Of a DNA stretch of 64,000 nucleotides, positions 42,268-51,027 are shown piece by piece. Source of the DNA: Enterocloster lavalensis. Its GTDB lineage: Bacteria; Bacillota; Clostridia; Lachnospirales; Lachnospiraceae. Under the pieces are notes generated by a model. It did no database searches and was not told the DNA's origin. It saw only the letters and a program-made list of their open reading frames with translations. Both the position numbers and the translations under genes were made by a program. The stretch's first letter is position 1, and each line of letters begins with the position of its first letter. The stretch spans positions 1 through 64,000 of the forward strand of contig NZ_CABJCG010000004.1 of NCBI RefSeq assembly GCF_902364025.1, read 5' to 3'.

Positions 42268-43320
42268 TCACCGCCCCTCTCTCACGCGTGCGCTGATCTC
42301 CTCCACCTGCCGCCTGACGGTCTCGTCAAGAGGCGCACGGTTGGACTCCGCGTCGAATATGTAAAGGTTGCTGTATTTCACATAGACCGTCACGTCCCGC
42401 TCCATCACGTCGTCCTGGGACTTCACGCTGATGGCGCCGAAATCGCAGGTCATGGAGTAAATGCACTCGGATCCCAGGTTCTCCTTGGTCACCACATGCA
42501 CGTTCATCCGGAAGGCCGGCTCCCCCTCGGGGCGTTCAAACAGCACGCGCTCCGGCCTGAAGCCCAGCTGGTAACCGTCCGCCAGGGCGTTCTGCAGAAT
42601 GTTCATGGGCGGGGTTCCGATGAACCGGGCCGTGTAAACGTTCTGCGGGTTCTGGTACATTTCCGTGGGAGCGCTGCGCTGCATGATGATGCCCTTGTCC
42701 ATCAGGATAATATTGTCGCCCATGGACATGGCCTCCACCTGGTCGTGGGTCACGTAGACGAAGGTGGTTTTGAGGCGCTCGTGCATCTGGATCAGCTCCA
42801 CGCGCATCTGGGTCCGCAGCTTGGCGTCCAGATTGGACAGCGGCTCGTCCATCAGAAATACCTTGGGCTTTTTCACCATGGCCCGGGCCAGCGCCACACG
42901 CTGTCTCTGGCCGCCGGAGAGCTTGGACGGCTTCCGGTCCAGATAGGGCGTCAGGCCCACGGTCTCGCTGATCTCCTCCACCAGCTTCCTGCGCTCCTCC
43001 TTGGGAATTTTCTTGTTTTCCAGCCCGAACTCGATGTTCTGGCGGACCGTCATGGTCGGATACAGGGCGTAATTCTGGAATACCATGGCGATATCGCGTT
43101 TGCCGGGAGGCAGCACGCCGATGTCCGTATCGTCGATGAAAATGCGGCCCGAGCTGGGCGTTTCCAGACCGGCGATCATGCGCAGCGTGGTGGACTTTCC
43201 ACAGCCCGACGGCCCTACCAGTACGGTGAAGGACCCGTCCTCGATCTCCAGGTTCAGATCGGGAATGATCACGTCTTTTCCGTAGGTTTTATTGATGTGT
43301 TCCAGTTTAATTGATCCCAT
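42268..43320 (-). CDS. Carbohydrate ABC transporter ATPase (UgpC/MsmK type)
   Basis: 350 residues. Walker A GPSGCGKS near 37, signature LSGGQRQRVALARAM near 134, Walker B FLMDEPLSNLDA near 155, and a C-terminal TOBE/OB domain near 235-330 (MNILQNAL... LGFRPE). MsmK-type ATPases can serve several sugar transporters; here it is encoded in the same operon. The ribokinase-family gene precedes it by 46 bp. Confidence 0.94.
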   Translation of the reverse strand: MGSIKLEHINKTYGKDVIIPDLNLEIEDGSFTVLVGPSGCGKSTTLRMIAGLETPSSGRIFIDDTDIGVLPPGKRDIAMVFQNYALYPTMTVRQNIEFGLENKKIPKEERRKLVEEISETVGLTPYLDRKPSKLSGGQRQRVALARAMVKKPKVFLMDEPLSNLDAKLRTQMRVELIQMHERLKTTFVYVTHDQVEAMSMGDNIILMDKGIIMQRSAPTEMYQNPQNVYTARFIGTPPMNILQNALADGYQLGFRPERVLFERPEGEPAFRMNVHVVTKENLGSECIYSMTCDFGAISVKSQDDVMERDVTVYVKYSNLYIFDAESNRAPLDETVRRQVEEISARVREGR

Positions 43321-43366
43321 GATTACCCCTCCGTTTTCTATCGCTTAAGCTCCGGCCTCGTCCCGC

Positions 43367-44299
43367 TTACCTGCGGCCCTCCTCCGAATTTAAAAATGCA
43401 TCGATTTCCTCTCTCGTCGGCATGGCCGGGGAGGTTCCGATTTTCCGCACGGCCAGGTTGCCCACCACGTTTCCGAACTCCACGGCCTCGAACACATCCC
43501 TGCCTTCACCCAAAGCCGCCAGGAATCCGCCGCAGAACGCGTCGCCCGCGCCGGTGGTGTCCACCGCTTTGGTGGAGGCGTAAACCGGCACCCTGCGGCT
43601 CTTAACGCCGTCGTTTACGTACACTCCGTCACCGCCCAATGTGATGACCACGTTCTGCACGCCCCGGTCAAAAAACCACCTGGCAGCCTCCTCGCAGCCC
43701 GCCTCCTTCACCGGAATCCCGGTGATCAGTTTAGCCTCCACCTCGTTGGGGATCACCGCGAACAGACCGTTAAACAGTTCTTCCGGAAGCCTGGCCGCGG
43801 GAGCCGGGTTCAGGATGACCTTCACGCCCTTTTCCCTTGCAAAGGCGATCACCCGCTCCAGCGCCCACTGGTTGATCTCCAGCTGAAGCAGCAGATAATC
43901 GCAGGCCTCAATCTCCGGGTACAGCCGCTCAAGGTCCGCCTGGTTAAAGTCGTCGCTGGCGCCCAGGAACACGGAAATCATATTCTGCCCCGTGCTGTCG
44001 TCCACCATGATCAGCGCCGCTCCGGTTGGAACCGTCTCGCTGAAACAGACGTTGGACTGGTCCATCCCGTCCCGCTCCATCCAGTTTAAGGCCACCTGGG
44101 CGAATTCATCCCTGCCCAGCTTGATGGCGGCGCGCAGATCAGCGCCTGCCCGGCCCGCGGCCACCGCCTGGTTGAATCCCTTTCCTCCCGGTCCCATCTT
44201 AAAAAAACTGCTCTTTACCGTTTCCCCTTTTTCCGGGAAATGCGGGGACCTGGCCATCAGATCCACCACGAAGCTTCCCAACACCATCACTCTGCTCAC
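43367..44299 (-). CDS. PfkB-family sugar kinase (ribokinase or deoxyribokinase)
   Basis: 310 residues: N-terminal MGPGGKGFNQAVAAGRAGAD near 36, anion hole and base VDTTGAGDAFCGGFLAAL near 247 (catalytic Asp in GAGD). It is closest to ribokinases. With RbsD, two DeoC and a pentose-type transporter nearby, it probably phosphorylates ribose or 2-deoxyribose at O5. The gene sits between the LacI gene and the ATPase gene. Which sugar is used cannot be told; deoxyribose is favoured by deoC. Confidence 0.88.
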   Translation of the reverse strand: MSRVMVLGSFVVDLMARSPHFPEKGETVKSSFFKMGPGGKGFNQAVAAGRAGADLRAAIKLGRDEFAQVALNWMERDGMDQSNVCFSETVPTGAALIMVDDSTGQNMISVFLGASDDFNQADLERLYPEIEACDYLLLQLEINQWALERVIAFAREKGVKVILNPAPAARLPEELFNGLFAVIPNEVEAKLITGIPVKEAGCEEAARWFFDRGVQNVVITLGGDGVYVNDGVKSRRVPVYASTKAVDTTGAGDAFCGGFLAALGEGRDVFEAVEFGNVVGNLAVRKIGTSPAMPTREEIDAFLNSEEGRR

Positions 44300-44319
44300 G
44301 TTGTCTCTTCCTTTCTCTT

Positions 44320-45318
44320 CTATTCGTATACGCTCAATTTGGGCATCAAGTCCATTCGGATTCCGGAGCGGATCACGCTGCTCTCCGGAAGCTTGGGCTT
44401 CTGCAGCAGAATCTCAGCCGCAGCCCGCCCCATCTCAACCGTGGGCCGGTCCACAGTGGCGATCTTTAAATCCATCACCTGGTCGATCAGATCCAGCTTG
44501 TCAAAGCCCGCCACCTGGATGTCCTTGCCGATCTTCACCTTGTGGGCAGCCAGGGCCTTGACGCAGCCCATGGTCATCAGATTGTTGCAGCAGAACACCG
44601 CCTGGGGCAGCTCTCCCTGCAACATCATTTTCTCAGCCAGGGCGTATCCGCTCTCCAGGCTGAAATCCCCCTCGAAGAACAGCTTTTCATCCGGCGTCAT
44701 TCCATATTTTTCCAGAGCGTTCTTGTACCCCTTAAGCCGCTCTCTGCCCGGCTTGGAGTACCTGGGGCCGCTGATAATGGCGATCCGCGAGTATCCCTTC
44801 TGGATTAAGTAGGACGTGATCTCAAAGGCGCCCTGGGTGTTATTGATGAACACGCCGTCAAACGCGGAGTTCTTCACGTCCCGGTCCACCAGGACCACGG
44901 GCACGTTTAAGTCCGTCAGCATCTTTTCGATCTCGTAACCGCCCTGTCCGCAGTCGGATATAGGGGTAATGATCAGGCCGCACAGCTTCATGCTCTGCAT
45001 CAGGGCCAGCGCCCGCTTCTCCTGATTGAAATCCTCGCTGGTGTCCATGACCACCACTTCCTTGTGCATGGTCTCCGTCACCTCTTTGATCCCTTTGATC
45101 ACTGCCCCGAAAAATGGATTGGACAGGTCCGGCACAATCACGCCCACAATGTTGTTGTTCAGCACGGTGTTCTTTTTCTTCTGAAAATATCCGCCTTCCT
45201 CAGCGGCCTGCATGACCTTCCGGTAGGTCTCCTCGTTCACATAACCGGTCCGGTTCATCACTCTGGAAATCGTTGTGATCGAAAATCCGGTTTTCTCTGA
45301 AATTTCTTTTAACGTCAT
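44320..45318 (-). CDS. LacI-family regulator of the pentose locus
   Basis: 332 residues. The LacI HTH is at 1-50 (TLKEISEKTGFSITTISRVM), followed by a periplasmic-binding-type ligand domain (VGVIVPDLSNPFFGAVIKGI near 59). It is the first gene of the minus-strand operon and divergent from the phosphodiesterase gene. The 442-bp spacer contains several TGAAAWTTTTCA-like dyads that could be its operators. Effector likely a pentose or its phosphate. Confidence 0.92.
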   Translation of the reverse strand: MTLKEISEKTGFSITTISRVMNRTGYVNEETYRKVMQAAEEGGYFQKKKNTVLNNNIVGVIVPDLSNPFFGAVIKGIKEVTETMHKEVVVMDTSEDFNQEKRALALMQSMKLCGLIITPISDCGQGGYEIEKMLTDLNVPVVLVDRDVKNSAFDGVFINNTQGAFEITSYLIQKGYSRIAIISGPRYSKPGRERLKGYKNALEKYGMTPDEKLFFEGDFSLESGYALAEKMMLQGELPQAVFCCNNLMTMGCVKALAAHKVKIGKDIQVAGFDKLDLIDQVMDLKIATVDRPTVEMGRAAAEILLQKPKLPESSVIRSGIRMDLMPKLSVYE

Positions 45319-45760
45319 TTCTGTCTTCCTTTCCTGTTAATGAACACAAAAGTTGTTATATGAGACAGGTATATCAAATCATTGCGTATTTGTACAGTCC
45401 TATTTGTGAAAATTTTCATATATTTTTCCATGCTTTTTCGCTTGTGTTTTCATTATATTTTCTTATGTGAAATTTTTCAATACACAAAGTGCCTCATCTT
45501 TTTATTATTTTATAGATAAATATGCACAAGTAAATTTTCATATTATTCGTAAATTTGTTCAAAGTTTATCTAAGATGCAGTTTGTCCCCTTGAACTGCCG
45601 AATCCTTTGTGCTATACTCCACAGTAAGAACCGTGCAGAAATTTTTCACATGTTTTTTTCTGAATTTCATCAATAATATGAAAAATTTATGAAAATTAAT
45701 GTGTGAATTTTCCGCAGGCAAACCAGAAGTTTATATTCTATATCAGAAAGGCGATGCATT
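45319..45760. promoter_or_regulatory. Long regulatory spacer between LacI and phosphodiesterase genes
   Basis: No gene is seen in these 442 bp. A good plus-strand promoter is TTGAAC (45590-45595) and TATACT (45613-45618), 17-bp spacer. Dyads of related form occur: TGAAAATTTTCA (45407-45418, perfect), TGAAATTTTTCA (45468-45479), GAAATTTTTCA (45638-45648) and an array near 45679-45710. One lies just past the predicted start site. They are candidates for LacI-type operators controlling both strands. Confidence 0.55.
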
Positions 45761-47050
45761 ATGGAAAAGAGAAAATTGATTGTAATCTCCATCGACTCAA
45801 TGGTGACGGAGGATTTAGAGATCATCCGAAGGATGCCGCACATGGGGAAGCTGCTGGAACACTCCTCCATTATCAGGCGCAATCTCACCACCTACCCCAG
45901 CTACACCCACTCCATCCACACCTCCATCAGCACGGGCTGCTATCCCGGAACCCACGGCGTGATCGGCAACGAACACTTCGATCCCGGCAACATGGAGCCC
46001 GAATGGTTTGAGAAGGCCACGGACGTGAAAGTGCCCACCCTGATCCAGGAAGCCAGAAAACACGGCTACACCGCGGCCGAGGTCTACTGGCCCCTGACCC
46101 TGGGGGACGACGCGGAGTGGAATATCCATCGGGCAGGCATCCACGTGATTCCGGAAAATGAGCAGGAGATCATCCGCCAGCGCTCCAAGCCGGGATTCTT
46201 TGACGAGGTTTATCCCTATATCAAGGACTCCTTCAAGCTACATAAATATTACAAAGGCGACGAGCTCTGCTTTGACACCGCCGAGTACCTGATCGGAAAA
46301 TACCAGCCGGACGTGATGTACCTTCACCTGGTCTGCATCGATTACCTGCGGCACAACTACGGCGTGTTCAGCAAGGAGCTTTGGACCGGCTACGAGTATC
46401 TGGACAAGGGCTTCGCCCGCATCTTAAAGGCGTTAAAGGACCAGGGCCTGGAGAACCGCACCATCATCAACGTGACCAGCGACCACGGCCACCTGGACAT
46501 CCGCAGAGTGTACTCCATCAACCGTTTCCTGCGGGACCACGGCTTTATCACCGTGGATGAAAACGGCCGGCTGGCGGACTGGACCGCGTACTTCCACACC
46601 TGCTCCCTGTCCGGCCATCTCTATATTAAGAACCACGACCCCGAGGTTGCAGGGAAGGTAATCTCCCTGTTAAAGGAGCACGCCGGGGAGCTGAACATTG
46701 AAACGTTCTACACCCGCGAGGAGGTGAAGGAGAAATACCATCTGGACGGCGATTTCGACTATGTGCTGGAATCCTTCGGCAACGCCTCCTTCTCCTCGGA
46801 TTTCAACGCCGAGCTGGTGCAGGACACCAACAACGCCAGCTACCGCTCCAGCATCGCCACCCACGGCCACGAGCCCTACAAGGGCGTGCAGCCCACCTAT
46901 TTCCTCTACAACCCATATTCCAGGCGCAAGGTGGACCTGCCCCAGGGCCGCATCATCGACCAGGCGCCCACATTGGCCCGCCTGCTTGGATTTGAGATGA
47001 CCACCTGCGACGGATCACCGATCAAAGAACTGTTAGAAGAAGGAGAATAA
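45761..47050 (+). CDS. Nucleotide pyrophosphatase/phosphodiesterase-like protein
   Basis: 429 residues of the alkaline phosphatase superfamily (NPP type). Metal and nucleophile sites: SIDSM near 10-14, TYPSYTHSIHTSISTG near 44-59 (Thr/Ser nucleophile), LVCIDYLRH near 190, TSDHGHLD near 241, and HGHEP near 367. No signal peptide, so it is cytosolic. It heads a plus-strand unit with a mutarotase and a deoC, so it may release a sugar or sugar phosphate from a nucleotide-like or phosphodiester substrate. The exact bond is not known. Confidence 0.85.
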   Translation: MEKRKLIVISIDSMVTEDLEIIRRMPHMGKLLEHSSIIRRNLTTYPSYTHSIHTSISTGCYPGTHGVIGNEHFDPGNMEPEWFEKATDVKVPTLIQEARKHGYTAAEVYWPLTLGDDAEWNIHRAGIHVIPENEQEIIRQRSKPGFFDEVYPYIKDSFKLHKYYKGDELCFDTAEYLIGKYQPDVMYLHLVCIDYLRHNYGVFSKELWTGYEYLDKGFARILKALKDQGLENRTIINVTSDHGHLDIRRVYSINRFLRDHGFITVDENGRLADWTAYFHTCSLSGHLYIKNHDPEVAGKVISLLKEHAGELNIETFYTREEVKEKYHLDGDFDYVLESFGNASFSSDFNAELVQDTNNASYRSSIATHGHEPYKGVQPTYFLYNPYSRRKVDLPQGRIIDQAPTLARLLGFEMTTCDGSPIKELLEEGE

Positions 47051-47054
47051 TACA

Positions 47055-47420
47055 ATGGGAAAACGCTATGTGATGATCAATGAACTGAAACCGGAACACG
47101 TGCAGGACTACATCGACATGCACATGAACTGCCCCTCCAGCGAGATCTACAAGGGCCAGCTGGACGCGTTGAAGGAAGCCGGGGCCGAGGAGTGTATCGT
47201 GTACATGTGGAAAAATTACTCCATCCTCATCGTCGAGACCGACGACATCGATGCCTACATGAAGAAGCTGGGCGAAACCCACGCCAACCAGATCTGGGAG
47301 GAGAAGGCCACGCCCTGGTTCGCAAACGCCACCAAATTCGACGGCTCCTGCGAGATGGAATTCCTGCAGAAGGTATTCGACATGAAGCAGATGGCTGAGG
47401 GCGATTTCAACCCGTACTAA
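47055..47420 (+). CDS. RhaM-family L-rhamnose mutarotase-like protein
   Basis: 121 residues of the DUF718/RhaM family: YVMINELKPEHVQDYIDMHM at the start and MWKNYSILIVETDDIDAYMK near 53. RhaM interconverts anomers of L-rhamnose, but homologues occur with other sugars. Here, in a deoC unit, the substrate is likely a pentose or deoxypentose. GAAGGAG precedes the ATG, 4 bp after the phosphodiesterase stop. Confidence 0.86.
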   Translation: MGKRYVMINELKPEHVQDYIDMHMNCPSSEIYKGQLDALKEAGAEECIVYMWKNYSILIVETDDIDAYMKKLGETHANQIWEEKATPWFANATKFDGSCEMEFLQKVFDMKQMAEGDFNPY

Positions 47421-47432
47421 AGGAGGTGCGCT

Positions 47433-48173
47433 ATGGGATTATCAAATGTAAAAATGTTTCATGACGGGGATTCCATCACCGTGAGGGAGATCGCGGGTAC
47501 CATCGACCACTCCCTGCTGAGGCCGGACATCACCACCGCAGAGCTGGTGGAGGGCTGCGCCCTTGCAAAGGAATACCACTGCGTTTCCGTGTGCGTGCGC
47601 CCCTCGGACCTGCCCATCGTGGCCCGGGAGCTTAAGGACAGCGGCGTGCTGGTCACCACCGTAGCTGCCTTCCCCCACGGCACCGCAACCACGGAGTCCA
47701 AGGTTTTTGAGACCATTGACGCCATCGAAAAGGGCGCGGTGGAGGTGGACGTGGTGATGAACTACGCCAGATTTCTGTCCGGAGAGTTCGACTATGTACA
47801 GGAGGAGCTGGCAAGGGTTGCGGCAGCCGCCCACGGGCGCGGCGCGCTGTTGAAGGTCATTTTCGAGAACCACTACCTGACCGGCGATCAGATTGCGCAC
47901 GCCTGCCGCATCGCGGAGAAGGCGGGGGTAGATTTCGTGAAAACCTCCACCGGCTACGCGCCCTCCGGCTCTAAAATCGAGGACTTAAAGATCATGCGCG
48001 CGTCGGTCAGCCCGGACATTATGGTCAAATCCGCCGGCGGCGTGAAAACCCTGGACCAGGCGCTGGCGGTGCTGGCCACCGGCACCGTGCGGATCGGAAC
48101 CCGTTCCACAAAGGCCATTCTGGAGGAAGCGGCCCAGAGGGAGCGGGAAGGGAAATTGTTCGTGAGATTCTAG
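47433..48173 (+). CDS. deoC: Second deoxyribose-phosphate aldolase
   Basis: 246 residues, DeoC family. Schiff-base lysine in DFVKTSTGYAPSGS near 170, second lysine in IMVKSAGGVKT near 200, and VDVVMNYARF near 108. It is longer than the copy at 37201, with an N-terminal 20-residue addition and ENHYLT in place of ETCYLT near the active site, so substrate range may differ. AGGAGG lies before the ATG. It ends the plus-strand unit. Confidence 0.92.
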   Translation: MGLSNVKMFHDGDSITVREIAGTIDHSLLRPDITTAELVEGCALAKEYHCVSVCVRPSDLPIVARELKDSGVLVTTVAAFPHGTATTESKVFETIDAIEKGAVEVDVVMNYARFLSGEFDYVQEELARVAAAAHGRGALLKVIFENHYLTGDQIAHACRIAEKAGVDFVKTSTGYAPSGSKIEDLKIMRASVSPDIMVKSAGGVKTLDQALAVLATGTVRIGTRSTKAILEEAAQREREGKLFVRF

Positions 48174-48242
48174 CTGGGAAATGGATGCCCCCTGGACCGC
48201 TGTTTGCGCCTCGTTTCCGCCGGTATTTACCAGATAAGATGT

Positions 48243-48279
48243 TTGACAGAAGCCGGGGGATGTGGTTAAATACAGGTAG
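48243..48279 (+). promoter_or_regulatory. Promoter of the 352-aa membrane protein gene
   Basis: TTGACA (48243-48248) and TAAATA with the surrounding TGTGGTTAAATACAGGTAG (48261-48279). The same block, one base different, is found in the XRE-cupin promoter with the same 12-bp distance from TTGACA. The gene starts 76 bp further on. Confidence 0.6.
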
Positions 48280-48354
48280 ATGTTAAAATTTGGTGAAAAC
48301 TGGCGGCTCACGGTGGAGATTACCCCGCGGCTGCCGGGGACGAGGGGGATCTGT

Positions 48355-49413
48355 ATGTCAAAGTACAAAGGTTTAAAGTCAAGTTGGTTTTTAATTGTGC
48401 TCTTTTTGGGAATCGGAATATTTATGCTGGGCAACTCCGGTAAATCCCTGTTTACAAGGGCGTTCAGCCAGCCCGTGACGCTGGACGAGCTGGACTACAG
48501 CGGAGAAATCGAGGGAACATACGTGCGCACCACGGTTTACGGGATTTACGGCGCTTACTCGGAGACCGTCTCCTCCAAGACAAACTCCGTCAAAGCCCGG
48601 GAATACGTGATCGACGCCGGAGATTACCACTACATCTCCCTGAAAGCCCGCAGCGGCGACTTAAAGAAGGCGGACGCGCTGATGGAAGCCTCCTTCGATT
48701 ACCTGGACGGCAAGATCGACTCGGAAGCGCTGGAGCCTTATCAGTTTGAGATCACCGGCACCATCCAGCCGCTGTCCAGCAAAAGCCTGCAGTATTACCA
48801 CGAATTTTTTGACTGGTATCAGCTGGACGATGAGGTGAAGGAAAGCATTCTGCCCTACTATGTTGAGATCGGCGAGGTCGCCGGGATGGATAACGGCACC
48901 ATGTGGGGTCTGTTCGCCATCGGCGTTGCGGCGACCGGCCTTGGAATGTTCTTTCTCTACAACAGCCTGACCGGCTATGAGCGGGCGGTCCGGAAGTTCT
49001 TAAAATCCGCGCCTGATTCCCGCTCCGAGGAGCGCGTGCGCGATTTCCTCTCCCACACCCAGGAGCTTCACGGCCTTCAGATCGACCGGAACTTCCTGTT
49101 TATGCTGGTAGGCGGCGCAGGCTACTACCTGGATCTGCCGGATCACGTGGTGTGGATGTACAAGCGGATCACCAGCCACCGCTACAACGGAATTCCCACC
49201 GGAAAGACCTACGGCGTCAACATCGCCTTCGCGGACCACAAACAGCGGGAGATCACGGTCAAGGACGAACAGCAGGCCGACGAGGTGATCCAGGCGTTAG
49301 CCAGCTACTGCCCCAGGGCCATCGCCGGGTACTCCAAGGATCTGGACAATCTGTACCAGAAAAATTATAACCAGTTTCTGGAACTGCGTTATAATCAAAC
49401 CGGACAGAGCTGA
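48355..49413 (+). CDS. Membrane-anchored protein of unknown function
   Basis: 352 residues. Membrane segments near 11-28 (SWFLIVLFLGIGIFMLG) and near 180-200 (GLFAIGVAATGLGMFFLYNS), with an extracytoplasmic part between and a cytosolic C-terminal half (HTQELHGLQIDRNFLFMLVG). It resembles DUF6709-type clostridial proteins, but I am not sure. Start: ATG at 48355 after GAGGGGG; an earlier reading from 48280 is not supported. Own promoter and strong terminator, so monocistronic. Confidence 0.7.
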   Translation: MSKYKGLKSSWFLIVLFLGIGIFMLGNSGKSLFTRAFSQPVTLDELDYSGEIEGTYVRTTVYGIYGAYSETVSSKTNSVKAREYVIDAGDYHYISLKARSGDLKKADALMEASFDYLDGKIDSEALEPYQFEITGTIQPLSSKSLQYYHEFFDWYQLDDEVKESILPYYVEIGEVAGMDNGTMWGLFAIGVAATGLGMFFLYNSLTGYERAVRKFLKSAPDSRSEERVRDFLSHTQELHGLQIDRNFLFMLVGGAGYYLDLPDHVVWMYKRITSHRYNGIPTGKTYGVNIAFADHKQREITVKDEQQADEVIQALASYCPRAIAGYSKDLDNLYQKNYNQFLELRYNQTGQS

Positions 49414-49431
49414 ATTGTTTCATGAGACGGT

Positions 49432-49467
49432 AAAAGCCTGGAAAGCAAAACGCTTTCCAGGCTTTTT
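49432..49467. terminator. Strong bidirectional terminator
   Basis: AAAAGCCTGGAAAGC pairs with GCTTTCCAGGCTTTTT around aaaac. It lies between the membrane protein gene and the convergent CapA gene, with A/T tracts on both sides. Confidence 0.92.
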
Positions 49468-49490
49468 GAATTTAGATGCAATGGGCCGCC

Positions 49491-50768
49491 TTACTGTGCG
49501 CTGATCCCCTGCTCCGTGACGGTAACGCCGTAGGAGATATCCGTCATATACTGGTAAAATTCCTGCTTCTTGGCCTCGTCCGTCACCATCCGGGTGTAGC
49601 CCGCCGACGAGGTGGCGGGCACCAGGCGCAGGGTGGTGTTCTCGCCGTCCCAGTCCGCCTCCAGCAGAGCGGTCCTGGGAATACTGCTGCCGAACACCAG
49701 GTTGCCCAGGCTGTACACGATGGGTTTGCCCTTGTAATATTCCAGGCCCTGGAGCACGTGAGGATGGGCGCCGATCACCAGGTCCGCCCCCGCGTCAATG
49801 TACTGCTGCCCCAGGGAGCGCTGGTAGTCCTGGGGGCGCTCATCCCGCTCAATCCCCCAGTGCACATAGACGACCAGGTAATCGCAGCGCTCCCGGAGAG
49901 CCTTGATCTGTTCCACCAGCGCCGCAGGATCGTAGGTGGTCAGCATGCCCGGTCTGGTGGACGAGGCGTTCCAGGAGCCCTCGGGGATCACCCGGGAAGC
50001 GCCCAGAAAGCCGATGTTCCTGCCCTTGGCCGTGAGGATCACCGGTTCCTTGGCCTCGTCCAGATTCCGCCCCGCGCCCACGTGGGGGATCCCCGCCCCG
50101 TCCAGGGTGTCCAGAGTGTCCACCAGCGCATCGGTGCCGAAATCCAGAGCGTGGTTGTTGGCCAGCGTCACGATGTCCACGCCCATTTCATTCAAAATGG
50201 ACACCTTTTCCGGCGGCAGGCGGAAGGTGTACTGTTTGTCCGCCGCCGCTGTTCCCCGGCTGCTGAATGGGAATTCCTGGTTGACCATAAACAGGTCGCT
50301 GCCCCCAATGACCTCCCGCAGCCCGTCGTCCAGCACGCCGGTGATATCCCCGGTCTTGCTGTAAGCGTTGAGCACATGGTCCGAGAACAGCACGTCTCCG
50401 CCGAACACCAGGCGCACGGTGTCATCCTCGGGTTCAGACGTTTCGGACTCCGCCGCCTCTGCCGGATCCCCGTGTCCAAAGGAACTGTCGTCTCCGGTTT
50501 CATTCACCCCGATGCCGTCCCCGTCAGCCGCTTTGTCCCCGCCTCCGTCAAAACCGGTATTCCCAAACGCCTCGTTCTCACCGCCGGGCGCTGCGTTTGC
50601 GCCTTCCTGCCCGCCGCTTCCGGCCCTCCCGGCCTCCCCGGCAGCGGTTTGCGTCTCCACCGCCTGGTAAGAATGTCCGGCGCTGTGCCACACCATATAA
50701 CCGATCACGCCGGCAAGCGCGATCCCCAGCACTGCCGCCAGCGCGGCAGCCCATCCTGTCCTGTTCAT
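49491..50768 (-). CDS. CapA-family poly-gamma-glutamate-type metallophosphatase
   Basis: 425 residues. One N-terminal membrane anchor (AAALAAVLGIALAGVIGYMV), a low-complexity Gly/Asp/Glu linker to about 115, then a CapA domain: VFGGDVLFSDHV near 122, NQEFPFSS near 155, LANNHALDFG near 195, and GAHPHVLQGLEYYKGKPIVY near 335. Family members are metallophosphoesterase-like and tied to poly-gamma-glutamate capsule in Bacillus; most Clostridia copies lack capBC, as here. The domain faces outwards. Start: ATG at 50768 with GGTGG. Confidence 0.88.
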   Translation of the reverse strand: MNRTGWAAALAAVLGIALAGVIGYMVWHSAGHSYQAVETQTAAGEAGRAGSGGQEGANAAPGGENEAFGNTGFDGGGDKAADGDGIGVNETGDDSSFGHGDPAEAAESETSEPEDDTVRLVFGGDVLFSDHVLNAYSKTGDITGVLDDGLREVIGGSDLFMVNQEFPFSSRGTAAADKQYTFRLPPEKVSILNEMGVDIVTLANNHALDFGTDALVDTLDTLDGAGIPHVGAGRNLDEAKEPVILTAKGRNIGFLGASRVIPEGSWNASSTRPGMLTTYDPAALVEQIKALRERCDYLVVYVHWGIERDERPQDYQRSLGQQYIDAGADLVIGAHPHVLQGLEYYKGKPIVYSLGNLVFGSSIPRTALLEADWDGENTTLRLVPATSSAGYTRMVTDEAKKQEFYQYMTDISYGVTVTEQGISAQ

Positions 50769-50928
50769 CTGTCCACCTCTGTCACATTCCTGTTCGTCTG
50801 AAAACAGCCGCCGCACCGGCTTTAACCGGCTCCGGCGGCCGCCCTGATATTCCCGCTCATTTCCCGTTCACAGACCATCCGGATACCAGGTCCTGCAAAC
50901 AGTAAGCTAATCATACCATTAAAACGCC

Positions 50929-50967
50929 ATTGTGCCAAGCCGCATATTGTCCGCGGTTTGGCACAAT
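50929..50967 (-). terminator. Strong stem-loop after degV-type gene
   Basis: ATTGTGCCAAGCCGC (50929-50943) and GCGGTTTGGCACAAT (50953-50967) form a 15-bp stem with one wobble. It lies 60 bp past the DegV stop and between two minus-strand genes. On the plus strand TTTT follows; on the minus strand only GGCG, then TTTT. Confidence 0.7.
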
Positions 50968-51027
50968 TTTGATCTCTATCCTTTGATTTACAACGCGCTC
51001 CGGCGCAAACCGCCGGATCTCCGGCCG

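Noticed and set aside
49476..50801. 441-codon plus-strand ORF opposite the CapA gene
   Set aside because: Antisense of a well-supported CapA gene with conserved motifs; no ribosome site.
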